Source: Gammaproteobacteria bacterium (lineage in GTDB: Bacteria; Pseudomonadota; Gammaproteobacteria; Diplorickettsiales; Diplorickettsiaceae). From it: a stretch of DNA of 64,000 nucleotides. Positions 55,085 through 64,000 of the stretch are shown piece after piece. A program made the translations under genes and the position numbers. The notes beneath the pieces are model-generated. The model saw only the letters and a program-made list of their open reading frames with translations, had not been told where the DNA came from and did no database searches. The DNA lies in assembly GCA_005877695.1 (NCBI GenBank), contig VBOA01000011.1, positions 71,697-135,696 on the forward strand, given 5' to 3'. Within the stretch, counting starts at the first letter, position 1. Every line of letters begins with the position of its first letter.

Positions 55085-55531
55085 TTACTTTAAAAGCTTA
55101 TCCAAAGCAGCGTTAGCTAAACTATCTACACGATCATTTTCTGGGTGGCCACTATGTCCTTTTACCCATTCCCAACGAATTTGGTGGCGTTGCGCCTGCA
55201 TAGCTAATGCTTTCCATAAATCGGAATTTTTAACAGGTTTTTTATTTGCAGTGAGCCAAGCTCGCCGTTGCCATTGAGGTAACCATTCAGTGATGCCTTT
55301 TTGGACGTATTGTGAATCAGTGCTAAGTAATATTTCACAAGGTTTTTTTACCGCCATTAAGGCTTGAATTGCAGCCATTAGTTCCATACGATTATTGGTA
55401 GTAGAGTTTTCAGTCCCGAAAATGGTTTTTTCTTTTCCTTGATACCGAAGCAGGGCTGCCCAGGCTCCAGGCCCCGGGTTTCCTCGGCAAGCGCCATCAG
55501 TAAAAATCTCTATTTTTTGGATTTTATGCAT
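55085..55531 (-). CDS. rnhA: Ribonuclease HI
   Basis: RNase HI cuts the RNA strand of RNA-DNA hybrids. The 148-residue protein has the catalytic aspartate in [20 protein letters not shown], the glutamate in [13 protein letters not shown] and the aspartate in [14 protein letters not shown], and ends with [18 protein letters not shown]. It overlaps the upstream methyltransferase gene by 8 bp. dnaQ, its usual partner, is not adjacent. Confidence 0.96.
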   Translation of the reverse strand: MHKIQKIEIFTDGACRGNPGPGAWAALLRYQGKEKTIFGTENSTTNNRMELMAAIQALMAVKKPCEILLSTDSQYVQKGITEWLPQWQRRAWLTANKKPVKNSDLWKALAMQAQRHQIRWEWVKGHSGHPENDRVDSLANAALDKLLK

Positions 55532-56255
55532 GATGAGGGCCTCGGGCGTTGGGGGCTAAAACCTTATTATTAAGGACGGGAGGAAATTGCCAGACTAAGC
55601 CTAGGCCATTAAGTCTTTTTATTCGTTTTTCAGCAATAATCAAATAAACGCCCCCCATATAAGGTATAAGCCAAGGGGATACCCTTTCTAGCCAAGCTAA
55701 TTTCTTAAATAACCATAGGCCCGGGGGGCTGGATAAAGGGGGGCGAAACAGAAAGCTTTCGGTATGCTGAATTTCGCCCCCTAGAAAATGGATCCATTGA
55801 CAAAGAGTTTGGATCGTGTGAAAACGACCTTCCCAAACCGGATTCTGATTATGTGATAATAATTGATATAGGCCCCAAAAACTAACAGGATTTATACCTA
55901 ATATAATCAAATGGCCATTAGGGGCCAATATGCGCCAAGCTTCTGTGAGTATGGCTTGGGCAGAATGTTTACTTACTTCTAGGGTATGGGGCATTAGAAT
56001 TAGATTAATACTATCGTTAGCAAAGGGTAAATGGGTATATAAGCTTTCTAGGTCCGAGCAGCCTAAATTGTAAGTATTTGACTTACATTTGCAATTCGAA
56101 GAAACCATAATTTTATGAATAATAGGGCTGGATGATAAGCTTGAAAAAAAATGAGGGCCTAACTGCAATAGATGCTGGCCAGCATAATTGGGGATCAGAT
56201 TAGCTAATCGATAGTTTTCAATTTCTAGATAATGCTGTTTCAATGAATAATCCAA
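55524..56255 (-). CDS. SAM-dependent methyltransferase, YafS-like
   Basis: The 243-residue protein resembles class I methyltransferases of the YafS type. It has a weak AdoMet motif ([13 protein letters not shown]) and [22 protein letters not shown], the typical post-II segment. [19 protein letters not shown] and SFWGLYQLL follow. Its substrate is not known. It lies between mltD and rnhA as in E. coli (mltD, gloB, yafS, rnhA, dnaQ), but gloB is missing. Confidence 0.85.
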   Translation of the reverse strand: MDYSLKQHYLEIENYRLANLIPNYAGQHLLQLGPHFFSSLSSSPIIHKIMVSSNCKCKSNTYNLGCSDLESLYTHLPFANDSINLILMPHTLEVSKHSAQAILTEAWRILAPNGHLIILGINPVSFWGLYQLLSHNQNPVWEGRFHTIQTLCQWIHFLGGEIQHTESFLFRPPLSSPPGLWLFKKLAWLERVSPWLIPYMGGVYLIIAEKRIKRLNGLGLVWQFPPVLNNKVLAPNARGPHHA

Positions 56256-56427
56256 CCAAAAATTAGAAATAGTAATCGATGAATCTTACCCTTTTTATTG
56301 TCTCATAGTACTGCGGGACTAAAAAGACCTTAAAAAAGACAGGAGTTAGATGTTATATATACCTAAAATCAATCTAAAAATGTAGGTATTTGAGTAAGAA
56401 AAAGCTCCGTTAAATGTAGGTTGAAAA

Positions 56428-56462
56428 CTTACAAAAAAAGGTTTTAATTTGGCTTTTGTAAG
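56428..56462 (+). promoter_or_regulatory. Inverted repeat in the mltD upstream region
   Basis: CTTACAAAA (56428-56436) and TTTTGTAAG (56454-56462) are perfect complements separated by 17 bp, about 46 bp before the mltD ATG. It could be an operator or a leader hairpin. No partner protein can be named. Confidence 0.35.
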
Positions 56463-56507
56463 CCCTTTATCTTGACCTACCTGAGGGGTCCCCGTAAGAT
56501 CTTTAGT

Positions 56508-57809
56508 ATGACTTATAAAATGCTTAAAATTTATACATTATTACTTACGGTACTACTTGCTCTGGCAGTAGGTATCACCGCCTGTGTGCGATTTCCTGCT
56601 TCTGAAGAAGGAGAGATCGGTCTTGGCGGTTCACATAGTGATACTGATAGTAAGTTCTATCAAACCGTTATTATGAAATCGACTGGTAGTAGCTTAGCTC
56701 CGGAAAATGCTAAAGCGCTTTATAGCGCAGTAGACAAGGGTACGCTTTGGGAGCCTATTCGAGCCCATTTACAGTTATCCGCCCTTGAGGAAAACCAACC
56801 TCAGGTTCAAGAGCAGATCCGTTGGTTTGCTAAAAACCCAGTTTACTTAAAAGATGCGGTGAATCGAGCTGCGCCTTATATTTACTATGTATATGCGCAA
56901 GTAAGAAAGCGTGATTTACCTACAGAATTGGTATTATTACCTATTATTGAGAGTGGTTATAATCCGTCCGCTACCAACTCGTCTTCCGGCGCGGCTGGTT
57001 TATGGCAGTTAATGACCAGTACTGCTAGGGGGTATGGTGTTCATCAAGACAGAGGTTTTGATGGTCGTCGAGATATTAGTAGTTCGACCAATGCGGCCTT
57101 AAATTATCTTACCTATTTAAGAAGCTTCTTCGGGGGCGACTGGTTATTAGCCATAGCGGCTTATGACACGGGTGAAGGTAACGTACAAAATGCGATTCGC
57201 CACAATACGCAACAAGATAAGAATACCCATTTCTGGGCATTGCCTTTGGCATCAGAGACACGTTCTTATATTCCGCGTTTATTGGCCTTAGCTGCGATTG
57301 TTAAAAATCCAGATAAGTATGGCGTGAGTTTACCTCCCGTCAGCGCTAAGCCTTATTTAGCGCTAGTTGATGCCAACCATATGAGTTTAACTCGCGTGGC
57401 TAAATTAGCAGGCATGAGCGTTGCAGATTTAAAGGATTTGAACCCTGGAGTGAAAAATACTTCGGCTGCGGTCAAACGTGGTCAGTTCGCTTTACCTATT
57501 GATAGGGTAGCGTTGTATAAACAACAATTAGCTGTTGCTTCAACGTCGAATTATAAGGTAAACAAGGTTCAATCTAATAACAATAGATTGGTTTCAAAAT
57601 CTGGATCAAAAGGCAAACAAAGTCCTATCCAGTTGGTGGATAACCAAACTAAGCCAAGTTCACAGAAAATCCATTTAGTAAAAAGTGGAGATACGCTGGA
57701 TGATATTGCCAAGCACTATCAGGTATCTGTTAAGAAGATACAAGCTTGGAATAAGTTAGATAGTGATTTTCTCAAACCAGGTGAAAAATTAAAAATTATG
57801 CTTTCATAG
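56508..57809 (+). CDS. mltD: Membrane-bound lytic murein transglycosylase D
   Basis: MltD cleaves peptidoglycan glycan strands to 1,6-anhydro products. From ATG 56508 the protein of about 433 residues has a lipoprotein signal with lipobox GITAC. The SLT domain contains LVLLPIIESGYNPSATNSSS with the catalytic glutamate, SGAAGLWQLMTSTARGYGV and LAIAAYDTGEGNVQNAI. One clear C-terminal LysM motif follows (HLVKSGDTLDDIAKHYQV) with a weaker LysM-like stretch before it. The exact start is uncertain (ATG 56520 is also possible). A strong terminator follows. Confidence 0.93.
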   Translation: MTYKMLKIYTLLLTVLLALAVGITACVRFPASEEGEIGLGGSHSDTDSKFYQTVIMKSTGSSLAPENAKALYSAVDKGTLWEPIRAHLQLSALEENQPQVQEQIRWFAKNPVYLKDAVNRAAPYIYYVYAQVRKRDLPTELVLLPIIESGYNPSATNSSSGAAGLWQLMTSTARGYGVHQDRGFDGRRDISSSTNAALNYLTYLRSFFGGDWLLAIAAYDTGEGNVQNAIRHNTQQDKNTHFWALPLASETRSYIPRLLALAAIVKNPDKYGVSLPPVSAKPYLALVDANHMSLTRVAKLAGMSVADLKDLNPGVKNTSAAVKRGQFALPIDRVALYKQQLAVASTSNYKVNKVQSNNNRLVSKSGSKGKQSPIQLVDNQTKPSSQKIHLVKSGDTLDDIAKHYQVSVKKIQAWNKLDSDFLKPGEKLKIMLS

Positions 57810-57822
57810 GCATAAACTTTAG

Positions 57823-57855
57823 AACGAAGAGGTAGCCACCTTTTCGTTTTTTTTT
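57823..57855 (+). terminator. Rho-independent terminator of mltD
   Basis: AACGAAGAGGT (57823-57833), loop AGCC, and ACCTTTTCGTT (57838-57848) form an 11-bp stem with one G-U pair, followed by an unbroken T-run to 57855. It starts 13 bp after the mltD stop. Confidence 0.9.
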
Positions 57856-57873
57856 GGTTTAGGTTTTTCCAGA

Positions 57874-58764
57874 TTAATCGATCATATTATCACTCAAAGT
57901 TTTTAAATAATGAGTGAATAAATTTTTAGTTTCTGGATGTTTTAAAGCATGGGCCATTGTTGCTTTTAAATAACCGAATTTACTTCCACAATCATAGCGT
58001 ACCCCTTCAAATTCCCAAGCATACATCACCTCGTCATTGAGCTGTCGAGCGATGGCGTCGGTTAGTTGAATTTCTCCATTCTTGCCTATAGGTGTTTGGG
58101 AAAGGTAGGGGAAAATACTTGAAGTAAGAATATAGCGGCCTACTACCGCTAAATTGGAAGGTGCTTCTGTGTGACTCGGTTTTTCTACAATAGTATTAAT
58201 TTGGCTTAATCTATCTTCTTTAATTTTATAGCCAATTATACCGTATTGTTCCGTTTCTTCGGGCGATACAGCTTGCACGGCAATGATGGTATTCTGTTTT
58301 TCCTGATAAAGATCTAACATTTGTTTTAAGCAAGGAATAGTGGAATCAATCAAATCATCGGCCAGTAAAACAGCAAATGCTTCATTATTAATAAGGGGTC
58401 GTGCGCACAAAACGGCATGTCCTAAACCCAGCGTGTCAGGTTGACGTAAATAAATACAACTAACCCCTTTCGGTAAGATATTTTTTACAATAGCTAAGAG
58501 ATCTTTTTTTCCTGCTTCGGCGAGCTTGGCTTCTAATTCATAATTCGAATCAAAATGATCTTCAATCGCTCGTTTACTACTGCTAGTAATAAAGATAAGT
58601 TCAGAAATTCCTGCGGCGATTGCTTCTTCTACGGCATATTGAATTAAAGGTTTATCGACGATAGGCAGCATTTCTTTAGGGCTTGCTTTTGTTGCAGGTA
58701 AAAAGCGCGTACCTAGACCCGCCACCGGGAAAATGGCTTTGGTAATTTTTTTAACTTTGTTCAT
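57874..58764 (-). CDS. galU: UTP-glucose-1-phosphate uridylyltransferase GalU
   Basis: GalU makes UDP-glucose from UTP and glucose 1-phosphate. The 296-residue protein has the nucleotide-binding FPVAGLGTRFLPATKASPKE, DKPLIQYAVEEA, the LLADDL metal motif, and YGIIGYK. It overlaps the end of ugd by 1 bp. UDP-glucose is the substrate of the neighbouring Ugd. Confidence 0.95.
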   Translation of the reverse strand: MNKVKKITKAIFPVAGLGTRFLPATKASPKEMLPIVDKPLIQYAVEEAIAAGISELIFITSSSKRAIEDHFDSNYELEAKLAEAGKKDLLAIVKNILPKGVSCIYLRQPDTLGLGHAVLCARPLINNEAFAVLLADDLIDSTIPCLKQMLDLYQEKQNTIIAVQAVSPEETEQYGIIGYKIKEDRLSQINTIVEKPSHTEAPSNLAVVGRYILTSSIFPYLSQTPIGKNGEIQLTDAIARQLNDEVMYAWEFEGVRYDCGSKFGYLKATMAHALKHPETKNLFTHYLKTLSDNMID

Positions 58765-60098
58765 TATGAGAAATGTTCCCCGCGACCAATTGCATAGTAT
58801 TTAATTCCCATTTGTTTTAAATAATCGGGATCATAGAGATTTCTTCCATCAAAGATAGCAGGAATTTTCAAACGTTCCTTAATAAGTTGGAAATCAGGAT
58901 TAAAAAAGATATTCCACTCCGTGACAATCACTAACACATCGGCATTAGTTAAGCTTTCTTCAGGACTGTCACAACAACTGAAATTAGTGAGATCATTATA
59001 TAAACGCATGGCTTCTGGCATTGCGACTGGGTCATAAGCTTGAATTCTCATGCCCGCAGCTAAAGCCGCTTCAATAAATGTTTTGCTGGGCGCTTCACGC
59101 ATATCATCGGTATTAGGCTTAAAAGACAAGCCCCATAAAGCAATGGTTTTTCCGCGTAAATTATTTTGAAAGAATTGGGAAACCTTGCTAAATAAAAGTT
59201 TTTTTTGTGCATCATTTACTTGATGTACAGCATTTAATAGTCTAGGTTGATAATCAACGGATTTAGCAGTAGCCTCTAAAGCGAGCACATCTTTAGGGAA
59301 ACAGGATCCACCATAACCACACCCAGGATTAATAAAATGATAACCAATGCGTGGGTCTGAACCGATACCAATGCGAACTTTTTCAATATCTGCATGTAAA
59401 CAATCGGCTAATTGACTCATTTCGTTTATGAAACTAATTTTAGTTGCTAAAAATGCATTGGCAGCATATTTAGTAAATTCGGCTGATCGAATATCCATCG
59501 CAATTAAACGGTCATTGTTACGGTTTAAGGGCCGATATAAATGTCGTAAATGAGATTTCGCAGCGTTATTATCAGTCCCAATTATAATTCGGTCAGAGCG
59601 CATAAAATCACTGACTGCCGCACCTTCGCGTAAAAATTCAGGATTTGAAGCGACATCGAAGGGTATATTGATATTACGCTGGCGTAATTGTTTTTGAATA
59701 ATTGCCTTTACTTGATCAGCGGTTCCCACAGGAACCGTCGATTTATTAATAATTAGTTTGGGTTCAATCAATGTTTTTCCTATAAATTCGGCAACTTCTA
59801 ATACATAAGTTAAGTCTGCTGAGCCATCTTCGTCTTGAGGTGTACCTACAGTAATAAATTGATAAAAGCCATGCTCAACCCCTTTGTAGGGATCAGCGCT
59901 AAAATTGAGTCGGCCAGCACTTAAGTTTTTTTCTAATAAAGCCGGTAAATCAGGTTCATGGATAGGGCATTCGCCAGCTTGTAAGCGTTTTACTTTTTCT
60001 TGATCGACGTCAATACAAAGTACCTTATTGCCATGTTCCGCTAAACAAGCGGCTGTGACTAAACCTACATAACCTGCACCAAAGAGATTAATTCGCAT
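58764..60098 (-). CDS. ugd: UDP-glucose 6-dehydrogenase
   Basis: Ugd oxidises UDP-glucose twice to UDP-glucuronate, used for polysaccharide or for lipid A decoration via aminoarabinose. The 444-residue protein starts MRINLFGAGYVGLVTAACLA with the NAD fold, and has INKSTVPVGTADQV, SNPEFLREGAAVSDF and the catalytic cysteine in NPGCGYGGSCFPKDVLAL. ATG 60098 gives the standard family start; a longer reading to 60170 adds an unrelated hydrophobic stretch. It precedes galU on the reverse strand and is divergent from thyA. Confidence 0.94.
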   Translation of the reverse strand: MRINLFGAGYVGLVTAACLAEHGNKVLCIDVDQEKVKRLQAGECPIHEPDLPALLEKNLSAGRLNFSADPYKGVEHGFYQFITVGTPQDEDGSADLTYVLEVAEFIGKTLIEPKLIINKSTVPVGTADQVKAIIQKQLRQRNINIPFDVASNPEFLREGAAVSDFMRSDRIIIGTDNNAAKSHLRHLYRPLNRNNDRLIAMDIRSAEFTKYAANAFLATKISFINEMSQLADCLHADIEKVRIGIGSDPRIGYHFINPGCGYGGSCFPKDVLALEATAKSVDYQPRLLNAVHQVNDAQKKLLFSKVSQFFQNNLRGKTIALWGLSFKPNTDDMREAPSKTFIEAALAAGMRIQAYDPVAMPEAMRLYNDLTNFSCCDSPEESLTNADVLVIVTEWNIFFNPDFQLIKERLKIPAIFDGRNLYDPDYLKQMGIKYYAIGRGEHFS

Positions 60099-60220
60099 AG
60101 TTTTAAAAGGGCTAGGAAACTTGATGTTTAATAAGAGCGGTATAGTATCGCAGAATAGTGTTTGCTTCAATTTTGGCTAAACATACGCTAGACTTTGTTA
60201 TTTGAAAGAGTAATCTCCAG

Positions 60221-61015
60221 ATGCGCACCTATTTAGATTTTTTACAACATATTCTTAGTAAGGGGCAAGCTAAAACCGATAGGACTGGGACAGGTACATT
60301 AAGTACTTTCGGCTATCAAATGCGATTTGATTTAAATCTGGGTTTTCCTTTAGTTACGACTAAAAAAGTCCATTTAAAAAGTATTATTTATGAATTGTTA
60401 TGGCTTTTACGTGGCGATACTAATATTCATTACTTGAATGAACATCAAGTCACTATTTGGGATGAATGGGCCAATGCTGCAGGCGACTTAGGTCCTATTT
60501 ATGGCAAGCAATGGCGTTCTTGGCCGACATCTGATCATCAAACGATTGATCAGATGAGCCAACTTGTTGAACAAATAAAAAAGAATCCAGATTCACGCCG
60601 GCTCATTGTTAGCGCTTGGAATGTAGGTGAATTGGAAAAAATGGCTTTGCCTCCTTGTCATTTGTTATTCCAATTTTATGTGGCTAATGCGCGACTTTCT
60701 TGTCAATTATATCAACGGAGTGCAGATGCATTTTTAGGCGTACCTTTTAATATCGCTTCGTACTCATTATTAACGCATATGCTTGCCCAACAGTGTAATT
60801 TACAGGTTGGTGAATTTATTTGGACGGGGGGTGACTGCCATATTTATAGCAATCATCTTGAGCAAGTCCATTGTCAGTTATCAAGACAACCTTATACCGC
60901 GCCACAATTAAATATTCTACGCAAACCGGAATCATTATTTGATTATATATTTAATGATTTTGCATTAGTAAATTATGAATATCATCCGACGATTAAAGCG
61001 GCAGTAGCCGTTTAA
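60221..61015 (+). CDS. thyA: Thymidylate synthase ThyA
   Basis: ThyA converts dUMP to dTMP with methylene-tetrahydrofolate. The 264-residue length equals the E. coli enzyme. It has [20 protein letters not shown], the active-site cysteine in [12 protein letters not shown] (Cys 146), and [15 protein letters not shown]. The upstream AATCTCCAG has a weak ribosome site. A fully typical enzyme. Confidence 0.97.
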   Translation: MRTYLDFLQHILSKGQAKTDRTGTGTLSTFGYQMRFDLNLGFPLVTTKKVHLKSIIYELLWLLRGDTNIHYLNEHQVTIWDEWANAAGDLGPIYGKQWRSWPTSDHQTIDQMSQLVEQIKKNPDSRRLIVSAWNVGELEKMALPPCHLLFQFYVANARLSCQLYQRSADAFLGVPFNIASYSLLTHMLAQQCNLQVGEFIWTGGDCHIYSNHLEQVHCQLSRQPYTAPQLNILRKPESLFDYIFNDFALVNYEYHPTIKAAVAV

Positions 61016-61081
61016 ATAAATTAATTTAATCAAATATCTTTTATATCAAAAAAATAAATAGTTTATCATTTATTTTACTTT

Positions 61082-61120
61082 CTTAAGGAAACCTTAAGCA
61101 TATAACTTTAGTCTAATACT
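61082..61120 (+). promoter_or_regulatory. PmrA-box-like direct repeat with a -10-like element
   Basis: CTTAAG (61082-61087), GAAAC, CTTAAG (61093-61098) is an exact fit to the PmrA response-regulator box YTTAAK-N5-YTTAAK. A TAATAC at 61114-61119 could serve as -10 box, placing the repeat over the -35 region as expected for an activator site. In Legionella and Coxiella such tandem CTTAA boxes control many Dot/Icm genes. It lies 55 bp upstream of an orphan gene. Confidence 0.6.
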
Positions 61121-61152
61121 TGTTTTTTTTAATAAAATTTATATAGGTATTT

Positions 61153-61767
61153 ATGATTATCGAAGAAAAAGAAATACCCAAAGATGAAAGTTTAAATTCG
61201 ACTTATAATGGAACAGATAAATGGAATAATTCAGCAACAGTTATTAAACTCACAGTTCAAAATGGAGGAGCTTTAATTACCGACGAACTTCCTGGAAGAG
61301 GTATAGTTAAGCAGAGAATTGCTGAACAGGAAAAGAAAATACAATGTTTTAATCCTAAATCAAACAGCCTTAATTCTGTTTCAAGAACACCAAGTTCTTG
61401 TGAAATCTCTAGTTCTTCGCAGTCGTCAGCTGAAGAAAATGAAGTGACTCATAAAGTTAAACCAAACAAGCCTAAATCTCCAATAACTGTGTTGAGTAGA
61501 AGTAATACAGGAGCTTCATTATTTAGTAATGTTTCAAGAGATGAAAATCCTAAAATATTTAGATTTGATGTCGAAGAAAGGCTAGTTATCTTATCAAATA
61601 AACATCCTTTTTTAGAAAAAATTAATTCCGAAAGAAAAAAGATTCCGCAAAGTTACCGAAACGCAATTCGGATTGATAATTTAACCGATAATGAAATGGA
61701 TGATTTAGCCAAGAGCTATGTTAAGAAAGTAATTGCAATCGGTAAACCTAATTGTAGAGCCTGTTAG
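61153..61767 (+). CDS. Hypothetical protein behind a PmrA-type box; candidate secreted effector
   Basis: I do not recognise this 204-residue protein. It has an acidic start (MIIEEKEIPKDESLN), a segment GRGIVKQRIAEQEKKI, and a serine-rich, probably disordered linker (about 75-100). A basic proline-lysine stretch (KPNKPKSP) and a more structured C-terminal third (FRFDVEERLVILSNKHPFLE) ending in PNCRAC follow. No signal peptide or membrane helix is visible. Together with the promoter box this fits a type IV secretion substrate of the Legionellales, but no dot/icm gene is in the window to support it directly. It is convergent with greA. Confidence 0.55.
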   Translation: MIIEEKEIPKDESLNSTYNGTDKWNNSATVIKLTVQNGGALITDELPGRGIVKQRIAEQEKKIQCFNPKSNSLNSVSRTPSSCEISSSSQSSAEENEVTHKVKPNKPKSPITVLSRSNTGASLFSNVSRDENPKIFRFDVEERLVILSNKHPFLEKINSERKKIPQSYRNAIRIDNLTDNEMDDLAKSYVKKVIAIGKPNCRAC

Positions 61768-61779
61768 GATAAGAAATTT

Positions 61780-62256
61780 TTAAATATATTCCACTTTATC
61801 AATCTCTAAATTAAGCAAACCCGCGGGGGTTTGCACATCAACACTGTCGCCTTCCTTTTTGCCAATGAGTGCTCGAGCAATGGGAGAGGCGACTGATATT
61901 TTCGAATGTTTGATATCAGCTTCGTCTTCCCCAACTATTTGATAAGTCACCTTTTCTTCATTATCCATGTTAATAAGATGTATAGTCGATCCAAAAATGA
62001 CTTTGCCCAGATTGTTGATTTTAGTGACATCAATGATTTGAGCGGTGGCCAATTTAGTTTCGATTTCAGTAATACGGCCTTCGATAAAACCTTGCATTTC
62101 TTTGGCAGCATGATACTCAGCATTTTCCTTAAGATCACCATGCGCGCGCGCTTCAGCAATAGCAGCAATTACTTGTGGTCTTTTTAAGGTTTTTAATTGA
62201 TGGAGTTCTTCCTTTAAATGTTCAGCGCCACTGATAGTCATAGGAACTTTTTTCAT
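61780..62256 (-). CDS. greA: Transcription elongation factor GreA
   Basis: GreA rescues backtracked RNA polymerase by stimulating transcript cleavage. The 158-residue protein begins [20 protein letters not shown] and has the coiled-coil tip with [15 protein letters not shown], whose acidic residues act in the polymerase channel. The C-terminal domain with [16 protein letters not shown] follows. In E. coli greA is elsewhere; here it lies downstream of dnaJ but with its own 221-bp leader region. Confidence 0.96.
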   Translation of the reverse strand: MKKVPMTISGAEHLKEELHQLKTLKRPQVIAAIAEARAHGDLKENAEYHAAKEMQGFIEGRITEIETKLATAQIIDVTKINNLGKVIFGSTIHLINMDNEEKVTYQIVGEDEADIKHSKISVASPIARALIGKKEGDSVDVQTPAGLLNLEIDKVEYI

Positions 62257-62286
62257 GATTTCTCTCTAGCTTGCTTATTAGACTCT

Positions 62287-62304
62287 TTCAGTGTACACAC
62301 TGAA
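62287..62304. promoter_or_regulatory. Inverted repeat in the greA upstream region
   Basis: TTCAGTGT (62287-62294) and ACACTGAA (62297-62304) are perfect complements around a 2-bp centre, 31 bp before the greA start on the reverse strand. The compact symmetry suggests a dimeric repressor site; an RNA hairpin is unlikely with a 2-base loop. Confidence 0.4.
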
Positions 62305-62477
62305 TAACTGATATACTCTTTGCACTTGATTGACTATGTAGTCACTTAATTCGCAATCCTGAGATATTTTGAATACATTCTGGTTGCTCACTAAGTGATA
62401 CCTTTTCAAAATCCAATTGCTAAGAATACACTCATAGCATTGCCGATCATACCTTTTTTAATTTAACTTTTCGAGTT

Positions 62478-63632
62478 TCAGTTTGGTTTACTGAAAAACT
62501 TTTTGGCATTTTCTAACCATAAACGGGCTTTAGGATAATGATTGCCATTTTGTAATTCTTTTCCAAGTGTTGTGACTAACTCCTTTTGTGCTTTAGTTAA
62601 ATTGACGGGTGTTTCTACAAAAACTCGACAGAGTAGATCTCCTGTTACACCTGGACGGCCGGGAACTCCTTTCCCACGTAAACGTAACACTTTTCCACTT
62701 TGTGTTTCGGGTGGTATATGTAAGTTTACCATACCAGTTAACGTGGGAATTTGAATATCGCCACCTAATACCGCGATCACATAGTTAATAGGAACATCAC
62801 AATATAAATTGTTACCTTCACGTTTAAATAAAGGATGCGGTTTCAGATGAATTTGTACATAGAGATCACCGGCGGGTGCACCCCGACTACCTGCTTCACC
62901 TTCACCGGTTAAACGAATTCGATTCCCTTCATTTATTCCTGCCGGAATTTTTACAGATAAGGTTTTTGTTTCTTGAATTTGACCTTGACCACGACAATCT
63001 GGACAAGGGTCAGTAATAATACGACCTTCACCATGACATTCAGGACAGGTCTGTTGGATGGTAAAAAAACCTTGCTGTATACGAACTTGTCCTTCTCCGC
63101 CACAGGTTTTACAAATAATCGGCTGAGTGCCTTTACGTGCGCCCGATCCCTGGCAGCTTTTACAGGTGATGAGACGAGGGATACGAATTTGTACGGTTGT
63201 ACCATGAATGGCTGATTCTAAATCCAATTCTAAGGTATAACGTAAATCAGCCCCACGTTGCGCACGTGGTTGGCCTTGTTGTGAACCGCCACGGTTCCCG
63301 AAAATATTACCAAAAACATCACCAATATCACTAAAAACATCGTTAAAGTTGAATCCATGCGCACCTTGTGCGCCGCCCATGCCAGCAGCATCTAAACCCG
63401 CATGACCAAATTGATCATAAGCGGCACGTTTCTTAGGATCTGATAACACGCTATAAGCTTCATTAATTTCTTTAAATTTGTTTTCAGCTGCTTTTACTGA
63501 CTGACTTTCAGCAGAATGATATTTGTCTGGATGATATTTTTTCGCTAATCTTCGATAAGCATCTTTAATTTCTTTTTCGGTAGCGTTACGTGATATGCCC
63601 AGTACTTCATAATAATCAGTTTTTTTTGCCAT
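62478..63632 (-). CDS. dnaJ: Chaperone protein DnaJ (Hsp40)
   Basis: DnaJ stimulates the DnaK ATPase and delivers substrates. The 384-residue protein has the J domain with the HPD motif ([14 protein letters not shown]), a Gly/Phe-rich linker, and four zinc-binding CxxCxGxG repeats ([32 protein letters not shown]). The C-terminal substrate-binding and dimer domains follow. All features of a type I DnaJ are intact. It lies 122 bp downstream of dnaK, the usual order. Confidence 0.97.
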   Translation of the reverse strand: MAKKTDYYEVLGISRNATEKEIKDAYRRLAKKYHPDKYHSAESQSVKAAENKFKEINEAYSVLSDPKKRAAYDQFGHAGLDAAGMGGAQGAHGFNFNDVFSDIGDVFGNIFGNRGGSQQGQPRAQRGADLRYTLELDLESAIHGTTVQIRIPRLITCKSCQGSGARKGTQPIICKTCGGEGQVRIQQGFFTIQQTCPECHGEGRIITDPCPDCRGQGQIQETKTLSVKIPAGINEGNRIRLTGEGEAGSRGAPAGDLYVQIHLKPHPLFKREGNNLYCDVPINYVIAVLGGDIQIPTLTGMVNLHIPPETQSGKVLRLRGKGVPGRPGVTGDLLCRVFVETPVNLTKAQKELVTTLGKELQNGNHYPKARLWLENAKKFFSKPN

Positions 63633-63754
63633 AACTAGAGAACCAAAGATAGAAAATCCCCTGCGAGTAAACTACATAACAAGGGATTTGAGATTTTTAA
63701 TGGATATGGTATATACGATTCTAGTTACCGGTTCACACTAGTAACTAACGTGCT

Positions 63755-64000
63755 TTATTCTTTATCCTTATCTTTTTTATCCTTGTCTTTATCTTTCACT
63801 TCTTCGAATACCGCATCAACAACATCATCTTTGTTATCTTTAGCGTTCTCCTGAGTAGTGTCAGTTTGACTTCCGGTATCACTCGCCTGAGCGTCTGGTT
63901 GTGCATAGAGGCGATCAGACATTTTGCCAGAGATCTCGGTAAGCTCTTTAAGTTTAGATTCTATGTCTGCTTTATCAGTGCCTTTCAGTGCTTCCTTTAA
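63755..64000 (-). CDS. dnaK: Chaperone DnaK (Hsp70), C-terminal end (cut by window edge)
   Basis: The reverse strand from the window end reads 81 codons: LKEALKGTDKADIESKLKEL, then LTEISGKMSDRLYAQ, then a linker rich in Gln, Asp and Thr, DDVVDAVFEEVKD, and stop. This is the C-terminal helical lid end and the conserved EEVKDKD tail of DnaK. The tail is longer than usual, with an extra alternating lysine/aspartate run after EEV. It is the upstream partner of dnaJ. Confidence 0.95.
   Translation of the reverse strand, partial: LKEALKGTDKADIESKLKELTEISGKMSDRLYAQPDAQASDTGSQTDTTQENAKDNKDDVVDAVFEEVKDKDKDKKDKDKE

Overview
The window is part of the chromosome of an AT-rich gammaproteobacterium. Gene order matches the E. 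coli backbone in several blocks: rplS-trmD-rimM-rpsP-ffh next to ypjD-corB, rluD-pgeF opposite bamD, lptF-lptG opposite pepA, ftsQ-ftsA-ftsZ-lpxC, mltD next to yafS-rnhA, and dnaK-dnaJ. The low GC, several decayed genes, serine- or glutamate-rich orphan proteins and one PmrA-box-like promoter suggest a host-associated member of the Legionellales (Coxiellaceae, Rickettsiella/Diplorickettsia-like). That placement is an inference; no rRNA or tRNA gene is visible in the window.

Layout. 1-3.3 kb: ribosomal protein and tRNA/rRNA modification operon with the SRP GTPase. 3.4-9.3 kb: a shortened YpjD homologue, a CNNM/CBS transporter-like protein, a small orphan protein, an outer-membrane barrel, PgeF, RluD, a DUF2892 protein and BamD. 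9.4-14.9 kb: NadE, the LPS-export permeases LptF/LptG and PepA. 15-16.7 kb: three type IV pilus minor pilins (PilV/PilW/PilX types). 16.8-22.4 kb: a fatty-acid beta-oxidation cluster (FadE, thiolase, FadB/FadJ-type fusion). 22.4-28.6 kb: HtpX, GroEL/GroES, a decayed ridA, an AmpG-family permease, a glycine-zipper lipoprotein and RecO. 29-32.7 kb: MinD-MinE without an adjacent MinC, YciA, an orphan protein, Gph and UbiG. 32.9-37.7 kb: the large NAD-dependent glutamate dehydrogenase, broken by a frameshifting deletion.

The accessory centrepiece is 37.8-46.8 kb. A single 2159-residue assembly-line enzyme has the apparent order FkbH/HAD-IIIC, GNAT-like, carrier, condensation, adenylation, carrier, thioesterase. 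A cytoplasmic PAS-containing hybrid histidine kinase follows 43 bp later. The adenylation pocket reads most like a valine code. The simplest prediction is a small released molecule made from a glyceryl-type starter and one hydrophobic amino acid. Whether the kinase senses it is speculation.

The rest, 47-64 kb, is housekeeping: DnaE, FtsQ-FtsA-FtsZ-LpxC, RnhA and a YafS-type methyltransferase, MltD, GalU-Ugd, ThyA, an orphan protein behind a CTTAAG-N5-CTTAAG box, GreA, DnaJ and the C-terminal end of DnaK. Cell division (MinDE, FtsQAZ), envelope biogenesis (LptFG, BamD, LpxC, MltD, PgeF) and protein folding (GroESL, DnaKJ, HtpX) are well represented. The broken or lost genes (gdhB, ridA, half of ypjD, no neighbouring minC, gloB or dnaQ) fit ongoing genome reduction.
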